From Novosphingobium clariflavum (GTDB lineage Bacteria > Pseudomonadota > Alphaproteobacteria > Sphingomonadales > Sphingomonadaceae), in NCBI RefSeq assembly GCF_026420865.1, contig NZ_JAPCWC010000002.1, forward strand, positions 372,001 to 436,000: DNA of 64,000 bases, in the 5' to 3' direction. Positions 1-9,352 of this stretch are shown piece by piece; within the stretch, counting starts at the first letter, position 1, and each line of letters begins with the position of its first letter. Both the position numbers and the translations under genes were made by a program. The notes below the pieces were generated by a model, which was not told where the DNA came from, did no database searches, and worked only from the letters and a program-made list of their open reading frames with translations.

Positions 1-1308
1 GCCGGTGCCGACGATGGCCTTGCCTGCGGTCCATTCCAGCACGTCGGCCGGGTGGGCTTCGGCGCGCGAGATCGGGTTGGAAAGCGGGAACACCACCGGG
101 CGTTCGACATGCTCGGCCATGGTGCGGATCGCGCGCTCGTCGAAGGCCGCCTTCTGGCCCGAGGTGCCGATCAGCACGGTGGGCTTCACGTTGGCGATGG
201 TGTCCTGCAGCGTGATCATGTTGCTGCCCGAGAGATTCCAGCCGGCAATATCGGCAGGATCGTGCGCCAGCTTCACCTGCTGCGGCGGCATGCGCGGAAC
301 GTCGGAGAGGATCAGGCCGTCGCGGTCGACCGCCCAGATCTTCGCGCGCGCATCGGCTTCGCTGAGGCCTTCGAGCTGCATGGCCTGCACCAGCATCTCG
401 GCAACCCCGCTGCCCGCCGCGCCGGCGCCGAACAGCACCACGCGCTGCTCGGTGATCGGCACGCCGGTCTTGCGGATCGCCGAAAGCAGCGTGCCGACGG
501 CGGTGGCAGCCGTGCCCTGGATGTCGTCGTTGAAGCTCAGCAGGCGGTCGCGGTAGCGCACCAGCAGGTCGTAGGCGTTCTTGCCCGCGAAATCCTCCCA
601 CTGCAGCATGACGCCGGGAAAGCGGTCATTCACGGCGGACACGAAAGCCTCGACGAAATCGTCGTAGTCCTTGCCGCGCACGCGGGGCGCCCGGTAGCCG
701 ATGTAGAGCGGATCTTCGCGCAGCGCATGGTTGTCGGTGCCGAGATCGAGCAGGATCGGCAGCACTTCGGCCGGGTGAATGCCCGCGCAGGCGGTGTAGA
801 GCGCCAGCTTGCCGATCGGAATGCCCATGCCGCCCGCGCCCTGATCGCCAAGGCCGAGGATACGCTCGCCATCGCTGACGACGATCACCTTCACGCGGTC
901 ATAGGCCGGATCGGAGAGGATATCGGCAATGCGGTGGCGGTTGGAATAGCTGAGGAACAGGCCGCGCGGGCGGCGGTAGATCTCGCTGAAACGCTCGCAG
1001 CCCTCGCCCACGGTCGGCGTGTAGACCAGCGGCAGCATGCGCGGCAGGTCGCTCTGCACCAGCGCGTGGAACAGCACTTCATTGGAATCCTGAAGTTCGC
1101 GCAGGAAGGCGTAGCGCTGGAAGTCGCTTTCCTTGTCCTCCAGGGCGTTGCGGCGGCGCTCGATCTGGCTGTCCAGCGTGCCGACATGCGGCGGCAGCAG
1201 CCCGTGCAGGCCGAACTCGTCGCGCTCCTCCTCGGTGAAGGCCGTGCCCTTGTTGGTCAGCGGATCGGAGAGCAGCGCGCGGGCTGCGGCGTGGCGGGTG
1301 GGGGACAT
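1..1308 (-). CDS. maeA: NAD(P)-dependent malic enzyme (partial, C-terminus off the window)
   Basis: Oxidative decarboxylation of malate to pyruvate. The reading frame starts at ATG 1308 behind a GGAAAGG ribosome site and runs off the left edge; 436 codons are present. The N-terminal malic domain shows the family run TPTVGEGCERFSEIYRRPRG, and the NAD-binding domain shows DDIQGTAATA followed by VVLFGAGAAGSGVAE, then NPISRAEAHPADV near the edge. This is the SfcA/MaeA-type single-function enzyme; no phosphotransacetylase-like tail can be judged. It lies just downstream of dctA on the same strand, so uptake of C4-dicarboxylates and their conversion to pyruvate are side by side. Cofactor preference is not readable from sequence. 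Confidence 0.93.
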   Translation of the reverse strand, partial: MSPTRHAAARALLSDPLTNKGTAFTEEERDEFGLHGLLPPHVGTLDSQIERRRNALEDKESDFQRYAFLRELQDSNEVLFHALVQSDLPRMLPLVYTPTVGEGCERFSEIYRRPRGLFLSYSNRHRIADILSDPAYDRVKVIVVSDGERILGLGDQGAGGMGIPIGKLALYTACAGIHPAEVLPILLDLGTDNHALREDPLYIGYRAPRVRGKDYDDFVEAFVSAVNDRFPGVMLQWEDFAGKNAYDLLVRYRDRLLSFNDDIQGTAATAVGTLLSAIRKTGVPITEQRVVLFGAGAAGSGVAEMLVQAMQLEGLSEADARAKIWAVDRDGLILSDVPRMPPQQVKLAHDPADIAGWNLSGSNMITLQDTIANVKPTVLIGTSGQKAAFDERAIRTMAEHVERPVVFPLSNPISRAEAHPADVLEWTAGKAIVGTG

Positions 1309-1352
1309 CGGCGACCTTTCCTCAAACTTCGAGATGCCCGGCCGCAAAGGGC

Positions 1353-1374
1353 GGCGCCGCCGAACGGCGGCGCC
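1353..1374. terminator. GC-rich hairpin between dctA and malic enzyme
   Basis: Perfect 9-bp stem GGCGCCGCC / GGCGGCGCC with a GAAC loop in the 179-nt gap between the dctA stop and the malic enzyme start. There is no T-run on either side, so termination is uncertain; it could equally stabilise the 3' end of the dctA transcript. Confidence 0.35.
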
Positions 1375-1487
1375 CCTGGAGACTGTTCCACCCGGGGGGA
1401 TGGGCGACGGCACGGGCTCGCGGCTGAGCGATAGACCGGCGACGATGCCGTGTCACGCCGTGACGATTGCAATTAATGCACCGGTGG

Positions 1488-2822
1488 TTACCCGGCACCG
1501 ACCACCGGCGGTGCCGCTTGCGCATGGCCGTCGCCGCGATTGGCGATAACCGCGCGGAAGCGCTCCATGTCGATCGAACGCTCCCAGCGCGAGACCACCA
1601 CCGTCGCCACCGCATTGCCGATGAAGTTCGTCAGGCTGCGGCATTCCGACATGAAGCGGTCGACGCCGAGGATCAGCGCCATGCCCGCCACCGGCACCGA
1701 GGGCACGATGGAGAGCGTGGCCGCGAGCGTAATGAAGCCCGCCCCGGTCACCCCCGCCGCGCCCTTGGACGAGAGCATGGCAACACCCAGCAGCAGCAGT
1801 TCCTCGCCCAGCGAGAGGTGGACGTTGCAGGCCTGCGCGATGAACAGCGCCGCCAGCGTCATGTAGATATTGGTGCCGTCGAGGTTGAAGCTGTAGCCGG
1901 TCGGCACGACGAGCCCGACCACGGGGCGCGGGCAGCCCGCGCGCTCCAGCTTCTCCATCAGCAGCGGCAGCGCGCTTTCGGAAGACGAGGTGCCCAGCAC
2001 CAGCAAGAGTTCGGTCTTCAGGTAGGCCACCAGCGCAAAGATCGAGAACCCGCACAATCGCGCTACCGTGCCCAGCACCACAAAGACGAACAGCGCCGAG
2101 GTGAGGTAGAAGGTCGCCACCAGCCCCGCGAGGTTGGCAAGGCTTTCGACGCCGTACTTGCCGATGGTGAAGGCCATGGCGCCAAACGCCCCGATCGGCG
2201 CGGCTTTCATGACGATCGACACCAGCTTGAAGAAGACCAGCGAGATCGTCTCCAGCAGCGAGAGCGCCGGGGCGCCGCGATCGCCCAGCATGGCGAGCGA
2301 GACACCGAACAGGATCGCGACGACGAGGACCTGCAGGATGTTCCCCTCGGTCATCGAGGACAGGAACGTCTCGGGGATCATCGCCATCAGGAAGCCGGTG
2401 AGCGAGGTCTCGTGCGCCTTTTCCGAATAGAGCGCGACCTTGGAGGCATCGAGCGTCGCGGGATCGATGTTGAGCCCGTGCCCGGGCCGCACCACGTTGG
2501 CGACGATCAGGCCGACCACCAGTGCCAGGCTGGAGAAGAACAGGAAATAGGCAAAGGCCTTGGCGGCCACGCGGCCCACCGATTTCAGGTCGCGCATTGC
2601 CGCGATGCCGGTGGTGATGGTGAGGAAGATGACCGGCGCGATCACCATCTTCACCAGCTTGATGAAGGCATCGCCCAGCGGCTTCAGCGCCTCGCCCGCG
2701 TCGGGGCGGAAATGGCCGATCAATACGCCCAGCGCGATGGCGACGAGGACCTGGAAATAGAGGTGGCTGTACCAGCGCTGCGGCCTGGCACTTTCACCCG
2801 GCTCGGATGAAGCGATATGCAT
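1488..2822 (-). CDS. dctA: C4-dicarboxylate:cation symporter DctA (DAACS family)
   Basis: Inner-membrane symporter for succinate, fumarate and malate. The 444-residue protein has the DAACS signature: N-terminal helix [18 protein letters not shown], a serine-rich reentrant loop ([11 protein letters not shown]) and the substrate/cation motif [14 protein letters not shown], followed by [12 protein letters not shown] chose ATG 2822 because homology to DctA begins a few residues later (YSHLYFQ) and the length then matches the usual 430-450; an ATG at 2855 or 2912 would add residues without homology. It probably supplies substrate for the malic enzyme downstream. Confidence 0.93.
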   Translation of the reverse strand: MHIASSEPGESARPQRWYSHLYFQVLVAIALGVLIGHFRPDAGEALKPLGDAFIKLVKMVIAPVIFLTITTGIAAMRDLKSVGRVAAKAFAYFLFFSSLALVVGLIVANVVRPGHGLNIDPATLDASKVALYSEKAHETSLTGFLMAMIPETFLSSMTEGNILQVLVVAILFGVSLAMLGDRGAPALSLLETISLVFFKLVSIVMKAAPIGAFGAMAFTIGKYGVESLANLAGLVATFYLTSALFVFVVLGTVARLCGFSIFALVAYLKTELLLVLGTSSSESALPLLMEKLERAGCPRPVVGLVVPTGYSFNLDGTNIYMTLAALFIAQACNVHLSLGEELLLLGVAMLSSKGAAGVTGAGFITLAATLSIVPSVPVAGMALILGVDRFMSECRSLTNFIGNAVATVVVSRWERSIDMERFRAVIANRGDGHAQAAPPVVGAG

Positions 2823-2963
2823 GGGACCCGTCTTGTGCTCCTTGGCGCCGCGCATCCCCCCGGACAGGCGCGGCCATCGGCGGACCCTGTGCGATTTGCG
2901 GGCCGGTTCCAAGCGCTTTTTACGCAGGAATGGCCGCTTGCAGCGCGTGCTTTCCCACCCTCT

Positions 2964-3092
2964 CCGCTCATCCTGAGCCTGTCGAAGCCCGCTCAGGCTG
3001 AGCCTGCCGAAGCCCGCTCATCCTGAGCTTGTCGAAGGATGGAAACCCCGCGCCCGGCCTCCGGGGCCTTCGACAAGCTCAGGCTGAGCGGG
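2964..3092. repeat. Cluster of GCTCAGGCTGAGCCTGTCGAAG-type intergenic repeats
   Basis: Three direct copies of a ~25-nt unit (2964-2987, 2988-3012, 3013-3042, e.g. CTCATCCTGAGCTTGTCGAA) are followed by an inverted copy at 3067-3092 (CTTCGACAAGCTCAGGCTGA). Direct and inverted copies can form a strong stem. The same unit recurs at 11798-11875. Such repeats are common between genes in sphingomonads and many other proteobacteria. It occupies most of the gap between the dctA start and the OsmC stop. Confidence 0.85.
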
Positions 3093-3117
3093 ATCGGGAA
3101 CAGTCAGGTCACCACCA

Positions 3118-3501
3118 TCACGCCAGACGCGTCTCGATCGGCAATCCGTTCTTCAAGGTCAGCGTCACCGGCGTGCGCTCGGCGATGTCGGCCAGGCGGG
3201 CCTTCTGATCATCGTCCAGCCCGGTGATGGTCAGCGTGCGGGCAATCTGCAGATCGCCCTTGCCGCCCTTGAGCGCGAGATCGACGGTGAGGTCGCCGAA
3301 CTCCCAGCCCTTGCGCGCAGCGTACATCTTCAGCGTGATCGCGGTGCAGGCGCCGAGGCTGGCGAGCAGCAGGTCGTAAGGCGCCGGCCCTGCCCCCTGC
3401 CCGCCGAGCGCAGCAGGCTCGTCGGCAGTGATGGCATGGCCGTTCACGACGATTTCGGTGCGCCAGGGGGTCTGGCCGATGGTGGCGGTAGCTTGGGTCA
3501 T
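3118..3501 (-). CDS. OsmC/Ohr-family protein with a single cysteine
   Basis: 127 residues with the OsmC fold signature GPAPYDLLLASLGACTAIT, placing the first (peroxidatic) cysteine at position 52. The canonical second cysteine (CPV motif) reads RTPVTLTL here, so residue 110 is threonine and the resolving cysteine is missing. Canonical Ohr/OsmC proteins reduce organic hydroperoxides with two cysteines; a one-cysteine member may need an external thiol or do something else. It begins 11 nt after the pirin gene upstream and is probably the last gene of a pirin-pirin-osmC operon. Confidence 0.87.
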   Translation of the reverse strand: MTQATATIGQTPWRTEIVVNGHAITADEPAALGGQGAGPAPYDLLLASLGACTAITLKMYAARKGWEFGDLTVDLALKGGKGDLQIARTLTITGLDDDQKARLADIAERTPVTLTLKNGLPIETRLA

Positions 3502-3512
3502 GACCGGGCCTC

Positions 3513-4409
3513 TCAGGCAGGAAGCGGAATGAAGTCGGGCTCGCCCGGCACGGCGGGGAAACGCTGGGCCTTCCAGTCGTCCTTCGCCTGTTCGAGACGA
3601 TCCTTCGACGAGGAGACGAAGTTCCAGAAGATGTGGCGCTGTTCGGGCAGCGGCTCGCCGCCGAGCAGCATCAGGCGAGTATGCCCCTTGGCGCGCAGCA
3701 CCAGTTCGGCGCCGGGCTGGAAGACCACCAGTTCGCCCTCGCCGAACGTGCCGTTCTGGCCGACGACTTCCACCGCGCCGCTGACGACGTAGACCGCGCG
3801 TTCGACATGCTCGGCCTTGAGCTGATAGCGCGCGCCGTCCAGCATCACGATGTCGGCATAGATCATGTCCGAATAGGTCTTGAGCGGCGAAGTCATGCCG
3901 TCCGACGTACCGGCGATCAGCGTGAAGCGCGTGCCGGCGTCCTCGCTGACGGGCATCTCGTCCGCCTTGTGGTGCGCGAAGGAGGCGCCGATTTCCTCGT
4001 GCTCCCTGGGCAGCGCCACCCAGGTCTGCAGGCCGAACAGCTTGCCGCCCCTGGCGCGGTTCTCGGGAGAGGTGCGCTCGGAATGGACGATGCCGCTGCC
4101 GGCGGTCATCCAGTTGACCTCACCCGGCAGGATCGGCTGGACCGAACCCAGCGAATCGCGGTGCAGGATCTCGCCCTCGATCAGATAGGTCAGCGTGGAA
4201 AGACCGATATGCGGGTGGGGCCGCACGTCGAGCCCTTCGCCCGACTTGAACACCGCCTCGCCCATCTGGTCGAAGAAGATGAAGGGACCGACCATGCGGC
4301 GCTGCGCGACCGGCAGCGCGCGGCGGACCTTGAAGCCGTCGCCCAGATCGCGGACCGAGGGAAGGATGACGAGGTCTACGCCTTCGACATCGGAAGAATG
4401 CACGGACAT
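3513..4409 (-). CDS. Pirin family protein (first of two)
   Basis: 298-residue bicupin. The N-terminal cupin carries the pirin metal site as HPH (in VRPHPHIGLSTLTYL) and the later H and E in GIVHSERT. ATG 4409 is preferred over 4451 because GGAGA lies eight nt upstream and homology starts there. Bacterial pirins include quercetin dioxygenases and redox-responsive cofactors; substrate cannot be assigned. It lies 71 nt downstream of a second pirin and just before osmC, in an operon divergent from a LysR gene. Confidence 0.88.
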   Translation of the reverse strand: MSVHSSDVEGVDLVILPSVRDLGDGFKVRRALPVAQRRMVGPFIFFDQMGEAVFKSGEGLDVRPHPHIGLSTLTYLIEGEILHRDSLGSVQPILPGEVNWMTAGSGIVHSERTSPENRARGGKLFGLQTWVALPREHEEIGASFAHHKADEMPVSEDAGTRFTLIAGTSDGMTSPLKTYSDMIYADIVMLDGARYQLKAEHVERAVYVVSGAVEVVGQNGTFGEGELVVFQPGAELVLRAKGHTRLMLLGGEPLPEQRHIFWNFVSSSKDRLEQAKDDWKAQRFPAVPGEPDFIPLPA

Positions 4410-4480
4410 GATCGGCTCTCCGTTAAAGGCAGGGCGGGCGCCGGTGGGCACCCGCCCCCCTTGTTGTCAGGTTCTTGTTA

Positions 4481-5191
4481 TCAGGCGGCGTCGACGAGGA
4501 CGATTTCGCTGTCCTCGATCGCGGTCACCCGCAGCACGTCGAGATCGCTGATCGCGGCGCCGTCGCGGGCATTGACCCGAACGTCATCGATCTGCACCGC
4601 GCCGGTGGCGGGAACGAGGTAGCCCTTGCGGTCCTTGCCCAGCGGATACTCGGCGGTCTCGCCGGCCTTCAGCGTGGCCGCCACGACCCTGGCGTCGGTG
4701 CGGATCGGCAGGGCGCCGTTATCGCCATCGTTGTCGTTCTCATAGCCCGAAGCCAGCGTCACGAACTGGCCCGAACGCTCGCCCTTGGGGAAGGGACGCG
4801 AACCCCAGCTCGGCTGTTCGCCGTTGCGGGTGGGGATGATCCAGATCTGGAAGATGCGCGTTTCGACGTCTTCCATGTTGTATTCCGAGTGCTGGATCCC
4901 GGTGCCCGCGCTCATCACCTGGACGTCGCCGGCCTCGGTGCGGCCCTTGTTGCCCAGGTTGTCCTGGTGGGTGATCGCGCCTTCACGGACATAAGTGATG
5001 ATTTCCATGTCGCGGTGCGGGTGCGGCGGGAAGCCGGTCTTGGGCGCAATCACGTCGTCGTTCCAGACGCGCAGGTTGCCCCAGTGGACACGGGCCGGAT
5101 CGTGGTAGCCGGCGAACGAGAAGTGGTGCTTGGCGTCCAGCCAGCCGTGGTTGGCACCGCCGAGGCTGTCGAAGGGGCGAAGTTCGATCAT
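4481..5191 (-). CDS. Pirin family protein (second, YhhW-like)
   Basis: 236-residue pirin with both metal-site motifs (PPHPHRDMEIITYV and GTGIQHSEYN). A QPSWGSRPFP segment leads to a second cupin-like half that is more degenerate, as in YhhW. The start at ATG 5191 has AGGAGA at good spacing; an open frame to 5272 lacks homology. It is the promoter-proximal gene of the pirin-pirin-osmC set, 148 nt from the divergent LysR gene, which is therefore its likely regulator. Confidence 0.88.
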   Translation of the reverse strand: MIELRPFDSLGGANHGWLDAKHHFSFAGYHDPARVHWGNLRVWNDDVIAPKTGFPPHPHRDMEIITYVREGAITHQDNLGNKGRTEAGDVQVMSAGTGIQHSEYNMEDVETRIFQIWIIPTRNGEQPSWGSRPFPKGERSGQFVTLASGYENDNDGDNGALPIRTDARVVAATLKAGETAEYPLGKDRKGYLVPATGAVQIDDVRVNARDGAAISDLDVLRVTAIEDSEIVLVDAA

Positions 5192-5339
5192 GGTCCTAAA
5201 TCTCCTGTCTGGGCGGGGATGCCGGTCAAATCCGGCGTCCGCCTCGTCGAAGACCCATATAGCCCTTGCCATCTTTCCAGATCAGATGGATAAAATCGAC
5301 CGTACTATTCTATTAAGTTGGCAAGTGGGGAATTGATCA

Positions 5340-6269
5340 GTGAGCAACCCGGGCACGCCCACCTTCGACCAGCTGCGCATCTTCCTCGCCGTGGTGGACA
5401 CCGGCAGTTTCGCAGGCGCGGCGCGCCAGCTGAACCGCGCGGTTTCGGTGATCTCTTATGGGATCGCCAACCTGGAGACGCAACTGGGCCTCATCCTGTT
5501 CGACCGTGAGGGCACCCGCAAGCCGCAGCTCACGGTGGCGGGCCGCGCGGTGCTGACCGAGGCGCGGGGCCTTGCCGAAGGGGTCGACAGCCTGCGCGCC
5601 AAAGTCAAAGGCCTGCTCGACGGCCTGGAAGCGGAAGTGGACCTGGCGGTGGACGTCATGTTCCCGGCCGAGCGGCTCGGCGCGATCCTGCGCGCCTTCG
5701 CCGCCGAGTTTCCCACCGTGCAGCTGCGCCTCCACGTCGAGGCGCTCGGCGCGGTGACCGCGATGGTGCTCGACGGCACCGCCGCGATCGGCCTGTCCGG
5801 CCCGCTGTTCGCCGGGGTCGAGGGGCTGGAAAGCGTGTCGATGGGATCGGTGGCCATGGTCCCGGTTGCCGCGCCCGACCATCCGCTCGGCCGCATGACC
5901 GACATCGCGCCGGGGGCGGGGCGCGACTATACGCAGCTGGTGCTGTCCGACCGCTCGCGCTTCACCGAAGGGCGCGACTTCGCGGTGATGAGCCCCAAGA
6001 CCTGGCGCCTTGCCGACCTCGGCTCCAAGCACGCGCTGCTGCGCGAGGGCATCGGCTGGGGCAACATGCCGCTGCCGATGATCGAACCCGATCTGGTCGC
6101 CGGCACCCTGATCCGCCTCAGCATGCCCGACCAGCCGGGCGGCATCTACCGTTTCGCCGGCATCTGGCGGCGCGACACCCCACCCGGCCCCGCCGCCGCC
6201 TGGCTGATCGACCGCTTCGTCGCACAAAGCGCACTGGACCCGTCGAGCGCCGAATTGCCCGATATCTGA
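5340..6269 (+). CDS. LysR-family transcriptional regulator
   Basis: 309 residues from a GTG start. The N-terminal winged helix reads FDQLRIFLAVVDTGSFAGAARQ, with VSYGI-like recognition helix replaced by SVISYGIANLE, then the linker helix and a periplasmic-binding-protein-like effector domain from about residue 95. It is divergent from the pirin/osmC operon across 148 nt, the usual geometry for LysR control of the neighbour. Because the target genes are oxidative-stress-related, the effector may be a quinone or redox signal; that part is inference. Confidence 0.9.
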   Translation: MSNPGTPTFDQLRIFLAVVDTGSFAGAARQLNRAVSVISYGIANLETQLGLILFDREGTRKPQLTVAGRAVLTEARGLAEGVDSLRAKVKGLLDGLEAEVDLAVDVMFPAERLGAILRAFAAEFPTVQLRLHVEALGAVTAMVLDGTAAIGLSGPLFAGVEGLESVSMGSVAMVPVAAPDHPLGRMTDIAPGAGRDYTQLVLSDRSRFTEGRDFAVMSPKTWRLADLGSKHALLREGIGWGNMPLPMIEPDLVAGTLIRLSMPDQPGGIYRFAGIWRRDTPPGPAAAWLIDRFVAQSALDPSSAELPDI

Positions 6270-6354
6270 GATCCCATTCGGACATGCGCGAAAAGCGCAT
6301 TTCGCGGCACAGGGCGTTGCCCAAACATTCCCGCGGAAGACGGCCGAAGAGGAT

Positions 6355-6497
6355 GGTAAAATTCGCGTTAATTAAAAGTTGTTTTTAAAGTGAAAATCAA
6401 TCGTAGCAATTGAAGTACAAACAAAGCACTGGCGAATCACTTCGTTTTCCCGGATCAATCTATTGTAATCCGGCAAGCAGAGACTGGAGTATCCCCT
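6355..6497 (+). promoter_or_regulatory. AT-rich leader/promoter region of the AraC gene
   Basis: A sharply AT-rich stretch (AATTAAAAGTTGTTTTTAAA and flanks) within GC-rich DNA between the LysR stop and the AraC start. It contains several possible -10 boxes, so no single promoter is assigned. Confidence 0.4.
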
Positions 6498-6962
6498 ATG
6501 CTTCAACCGCTTCCCTCCCCCGGCCAGGCCGGACCGGAACGTCTTGAAACCGTCATGCCCGCAAATGCCCCGGCCCTCCCATCGTCCGGGGCACCCGGCT
6601 CCCAGCCTCTGGCCCGGGGCGGTCTGGCCGAATGGCAGCTGCGCAAGGTGATCCGCCACGTCGACGAAAACCTCGCCGCCCCGCTCGGCTGCGACGATCT
6701 CGCCGCGCTGGTGCGCCTGAGCACCGGCCATTTCAGCCGCGCCTTCAAGTCGAGCGTCGGCGAGCCGCCGCACAGCTATCTGATCCGCCAGCGCGTCCAC
6801 CGCGCGCAGCGGCTCATGATGGAGACCCGGGAATCGCTCTCGCAGATCGCCTGCGCCTGCGGACTGACCGACCAGGCGCACCTGACGCGGCTGTTCCGCA
6901 AGGCGGTGGGCACCACCCCGCGGGCCTGGCGGATCGGCCGCCTGGCAGCAGCGGCGGCCTGA
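6498..6962 (+). CDS. AraC-family regulator, DNA-binding domain only
   Basis: 154 residues. After a Pro/Ala-rich tail of about 45 residues, two helix-turn-helix motifs follow: DDLAALVRLSTGHFSRAFKS and SQIACACGLTDQAHLTRLFR, ending in the AraC signature GTTPRAWR. There is no ligand-binding domain, so it belongs to the small stand-alone type (SoxS/MarA size) or works with a partner. It sits 316 nt upstream of doxX on the same strand, separated by a strong terminator. Confidence 0.88.
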   Translation: MLQPLPSPGQAGPERLETVMPANAPALPSSGAPGSQPLARGGLAEWQLRKVIRHVDENLAAPLGCDDLAALVRLSTGHFSRAFKSSVGEPPHSYLIRQRVHRAQRLMMETRESLSQIACACGLTDQAHLTRLFRKAVGTTPRAWRIGRLAAAAA

Positions 6963-7278
6963 ACCCTTTACGAAAGCGGCCGCCCCCGCCCGCCGCGCAG
7001 ACCAGTTGTTCTTACGGTCCTGGCATCAAGCGCGCCAAGACCCCGTTCGGACCCGGCCCCGGCCATCTTCCGAACACCTTGGGACCGGCAGCACCCCACC
7101 CCCCGTCGCGCTGCCGGTCCCTTTTCTCGCCCCGAGACTATTCCATATTCTCGAACAATAGAGATGACTTTATAAGCATTTTCGAAATCACCGCACCGCG
7201 CCATCTTCTCCCCATCAAGAGGCGCCGGTGCAACGAATGGCCGGCCCTGCTGCAACAGAACACACAGGGAATCATGCC
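6963..7278 (+). other. Gene-free gap between araC and doxX
   Basis: 316 nt. The first part shows no coding signal; a strong hairpin lies at 7081-7125; the rest is AT-rich (7130-7195) and probably holds the doxX promoter. Confidence 0.6.
7081..7125 (+). terminator. Rho-independent terminator after araC
   Basis: Perfect 12-bp stem GGGACCGGCAGC / GCTGCCGGTCCC with a 17-nt loop, followed by TTTT. Confidence 0.75.
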
Positions 7279-7683
7279 ATGAACACTGCCAGCCAGACCG
7301 CATCCGCCGCCACCGAAACCACGCTCGTGCGCCACCTGCCGCTCGTCGGCCGGGTGATGATCGCCGCCATCTTCATCCTTTCCGGCCTCTCGAAGCTGGC
7401 CGCCCCTGCCGCCACGATCGCCTATATCGCCTCGGCCGGCCTTCCGCTCCCCGCCGCAGCGCTGGCCGGCGCGGTGGTGGTCGAAGTGATCGGCGGCCTC
7501 GTGCTGATCTCGGGCTACCGGGTCCGCACCGTGGCGGCGGTGCTGGCGGTCTTCAGCCTGCTCACCGCGGCCTTCTTCCACAACCACCTCGCCGACCAGA
7601 ACCAGTTCATCCACTTCTTCAAGAACGTGGCGATGGCCGGCGGCCTGCTGCAGATCGTCGCTTTCGGCAAGAACCGCGACTGA
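7279..7683 (+). CDS. DoxX family membrane protein
   Basis: 134 residues with four predicted membrane helices and the DoxX family start (LPLVGRVMIAAIFILSGLSKL), plus the conserved FFHNHL region near helix 4. ATG 7279 follows AGGGA; an upstream in-frame start at 7228 lacks support. DoxX proteins are often linked to oxidative stress or thiol/quinone metabolism, but the activity of this one is not known. A terminator follows at once, so it is probably transcribed alone. Confidence 0.87.
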   Translation: MNTASQTASAATETTLVRHLPLVGRVMIAAIFILSGLSKLAAPAATIAYIASAGLPLPAAALAGAVVVEVIGGLVLISGYRVRTVAAVLAVFSLLTAAFFHNHLADQNQFIHFFKNVAMAGGLLQIVAFGKNRD

Positions 7684-7710
7684 ATTCACTCCGCCCCAAG
7701 TAACGCGAAC

Positions 7711-7738
7711 AGGCGGCTTCGAAAGGAGCCGCCTTTTT
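7711..7738 (+). terminator. Rho-independent terminator after doxX
   Basis: 8-bp stem AGGCGGCT / AGCCGCCT, 8-nt loop, followed by TTTTT. Confidence 0.85.
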
Positions 7739-7831
7739 CCTGCGTATTTGTAACAAAACGACTTCTTCCCCTGAGCGCCGCGAACGTCTATCTGAAGCGC
7801 CGCGATTACTAGAACCGACCCAGCCATTTCC

Positions 7832-8356
7832 GTGACTTCGCCCTCCCCCGGTGCCGGCCTCGAAGCCGCCTTCCTTGCACACCGCGATGCGTTGCTGCGG
7901 TTTTTGCGCGCTCGCGGCGCGGGCGATGCGGCGGAGGACCTGCTGCACGAAGTCTGGCTGCGCATCCAGGCAAGCACTCCCGGCCCGGTCGCCTCCCCCT
8001 TGCCCTACCTGATGCGCATGGCCGACCTGCTGATGATCGACCGCTACCGCTCGCAGCGCCAGGCCGACAAGCGCGACCGCGACTGGACCGAGGTGCACTC
8101 CGATCTTGCCGGCGTATCCGCCGAACCCTCGCCGGAGCGCCGCGCCGCTGCCGCACAGGAAGCCGCCGCGGTCCTGCGCGTGCTCGACCGGCTCGGCCCG
8201 CGTGCCGCCAGCGCCTTTCGCCGCCACCGCATCGACGGCGTGGCGCAGCGCGAGGTCGCCTCGGAACTCGGCGTCAGCCTCAGCACGGTGGAAAGCGACT
8301 TGCGCATCGCCTATCGCGCGCTCGGCGAGTGGAAGGAACGCCGCGATGAGGCTTGA
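7832..8356 (+). CDS. ECF sigma factor, FecI type
   Basis: 174 residues from GTG. Region 2 is seen as AEDLLHEVWLRI and the -10-binding helix, region 4 as QREVASELGVSLSTVESDLR. It is followed within 40 nt by a FecR-type anti-sigma gene and then an STN-domain TonB receptor, the classic cell-surface signalling arrangement. The expected target is the receptor and possibly the autotransporter downstream. The signal is unknown. Confidence 0.9.
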   Translation: MTSPSPGAGLEAAFLAHRDALLRFLRARGAGDAAEDLLHEVWLRIQASTPGPVASPLPYLMRMADLLMIDRYRSQRQADKRDRDWTEVHSDLAGVSAEPSPERRAAAAQEAAAVLRVLDRLGPRAASAFRRHRIDGVAQREVASELGVSLSTVESDLRIAYRALGEWKERRDEA

Positions 8357-8394
8357 GGCAATCGTCTCCGTCATCGCAGCAGGAGGTCCGCGCG

Positions 8395-9348
8395 ATGACA
8401 GGTAAGGATACGATGCGCGACGATGCGATCCGCGATCAGGCCGCCCGCTGGGCAGTGCTGACCGGCGAACCCGGGTTCGAGGACTGGGAAGGCTTCATGC
8501 AGTGGCTTGAGGCCGACCCGGCCCATGCCCGGGCCTACGACGCGGTCAGCGCAGCCGTGGCACAAGCGGCGGAATTGGCGGCTCAGGCACCGGAACCGGT
8601 CACCCCCGCCGCCAACGACGACGACACCGACCACAGCGCCCACGCCGCCCCCCGCCGCTTCTGGCTGGGCAGCGCCGTGGCCGCCTCGCTCGCCGTCATC
8701 GGCAGCCTGTGGGTCTGGCATGGCTCGTCGCGCGATCTCTACACGGTCGAGACCGCGCCGGGGCAGATGCGCTCGCTCGATCTGGAAAACGGCACCCGGG
8801 TCGACCTTGCCGGGGCCACCGTGATCCGGCTCGATCGCAAGGATGCCCGCTACGCCGAGCTCGACACGGGACAGGCGCTGTTCACCGTGCGCCACGACGC
8901 CGCGCGCCCGTTCCATGTCGAGGCGGGCGATGCCACGCTGGTCGACCTGGGCACCGTGTTCGACGTCACCCGCGAGGGCGCGCACCTCAGCGTCGGCGTT
9001 GCCGAAGGCGCGGTCGGCTACAATCCCAAGGCCGAGAACCTGCGCCTTGCCCCCGGCGACCGGCTGGTGGCCGAGGCCGGCGCCGTCACTCTGGACAAGG
9101 TTCCCGCCTCCCAGGTCGGCGAATGGCGCGAGGGCCGGCTGACGTTCGACGCCGCCCCCTTGCGCGAGGTCGCCGACCGCCTCAGCCGCGCGACCGGCAT
9201 CGCCTTTGCCGCCCGCCCCGGCGCCGAGATGGCGATTTCGGGCAGCATCCTCGTCACCCCGGTGCGCGACGATCCGCAGATGATCGGCGCCCTGCTCGGC
9301 CTCGACGTGCGCCGCGAGGGTGACCGCTGGATGATTGGCAAGCCCTGA
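8395..9348 (+). CDS. FecR-type anti-sigma factor
   Basis: 317 residues. The start at ATG 8395 is decided by a perfect AGGAGGT at 8381-8387. Residues 1-75 are the cytoplasmic sigma-binding part (QAARWAVLTGE, then DPAHARAYDAV), a single membrane helix lies near residues 84-105 (GSAVAASLAVIGSLWVW), and the periplasmic FecR domain follows (TAPGQMRSLDLENGTRVDL) with a C-terminal STN-like lobe. It should carry the signal from the receptor STN domain to the sigma factor. Its stop is 4 nt from the receptor start. Confidence 0.92.
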   Translation: MTGKDTMRDDAIRDQAARWAVLTGEPGFEDWEGFMQWLEADPAHARAYDAVSAAVAQAAELAAQAPEPVTPAANDDDTDHSAHAAPRRFWLGSAVAASLAVIGSLWVWHGSSRDLYTVETAPGQMRSLDLENGTRVDLAGATVIRLDRKDARYAELDTGQALFTVRHDAARPFHVEAGDATLVDLGTVFDVTREGAHLSVGVAEGAVGYNPKAENLRLAPGDRLVAEAGAVTLDKVPASQVGEWREGRLTFDAAPLREVADRLSRATGIAFAARPGAEMAISGSILVTPVRDDPQMIGALLGLDVRREGDRWMIGKP

Positions 9349-9352
9349 CCCG

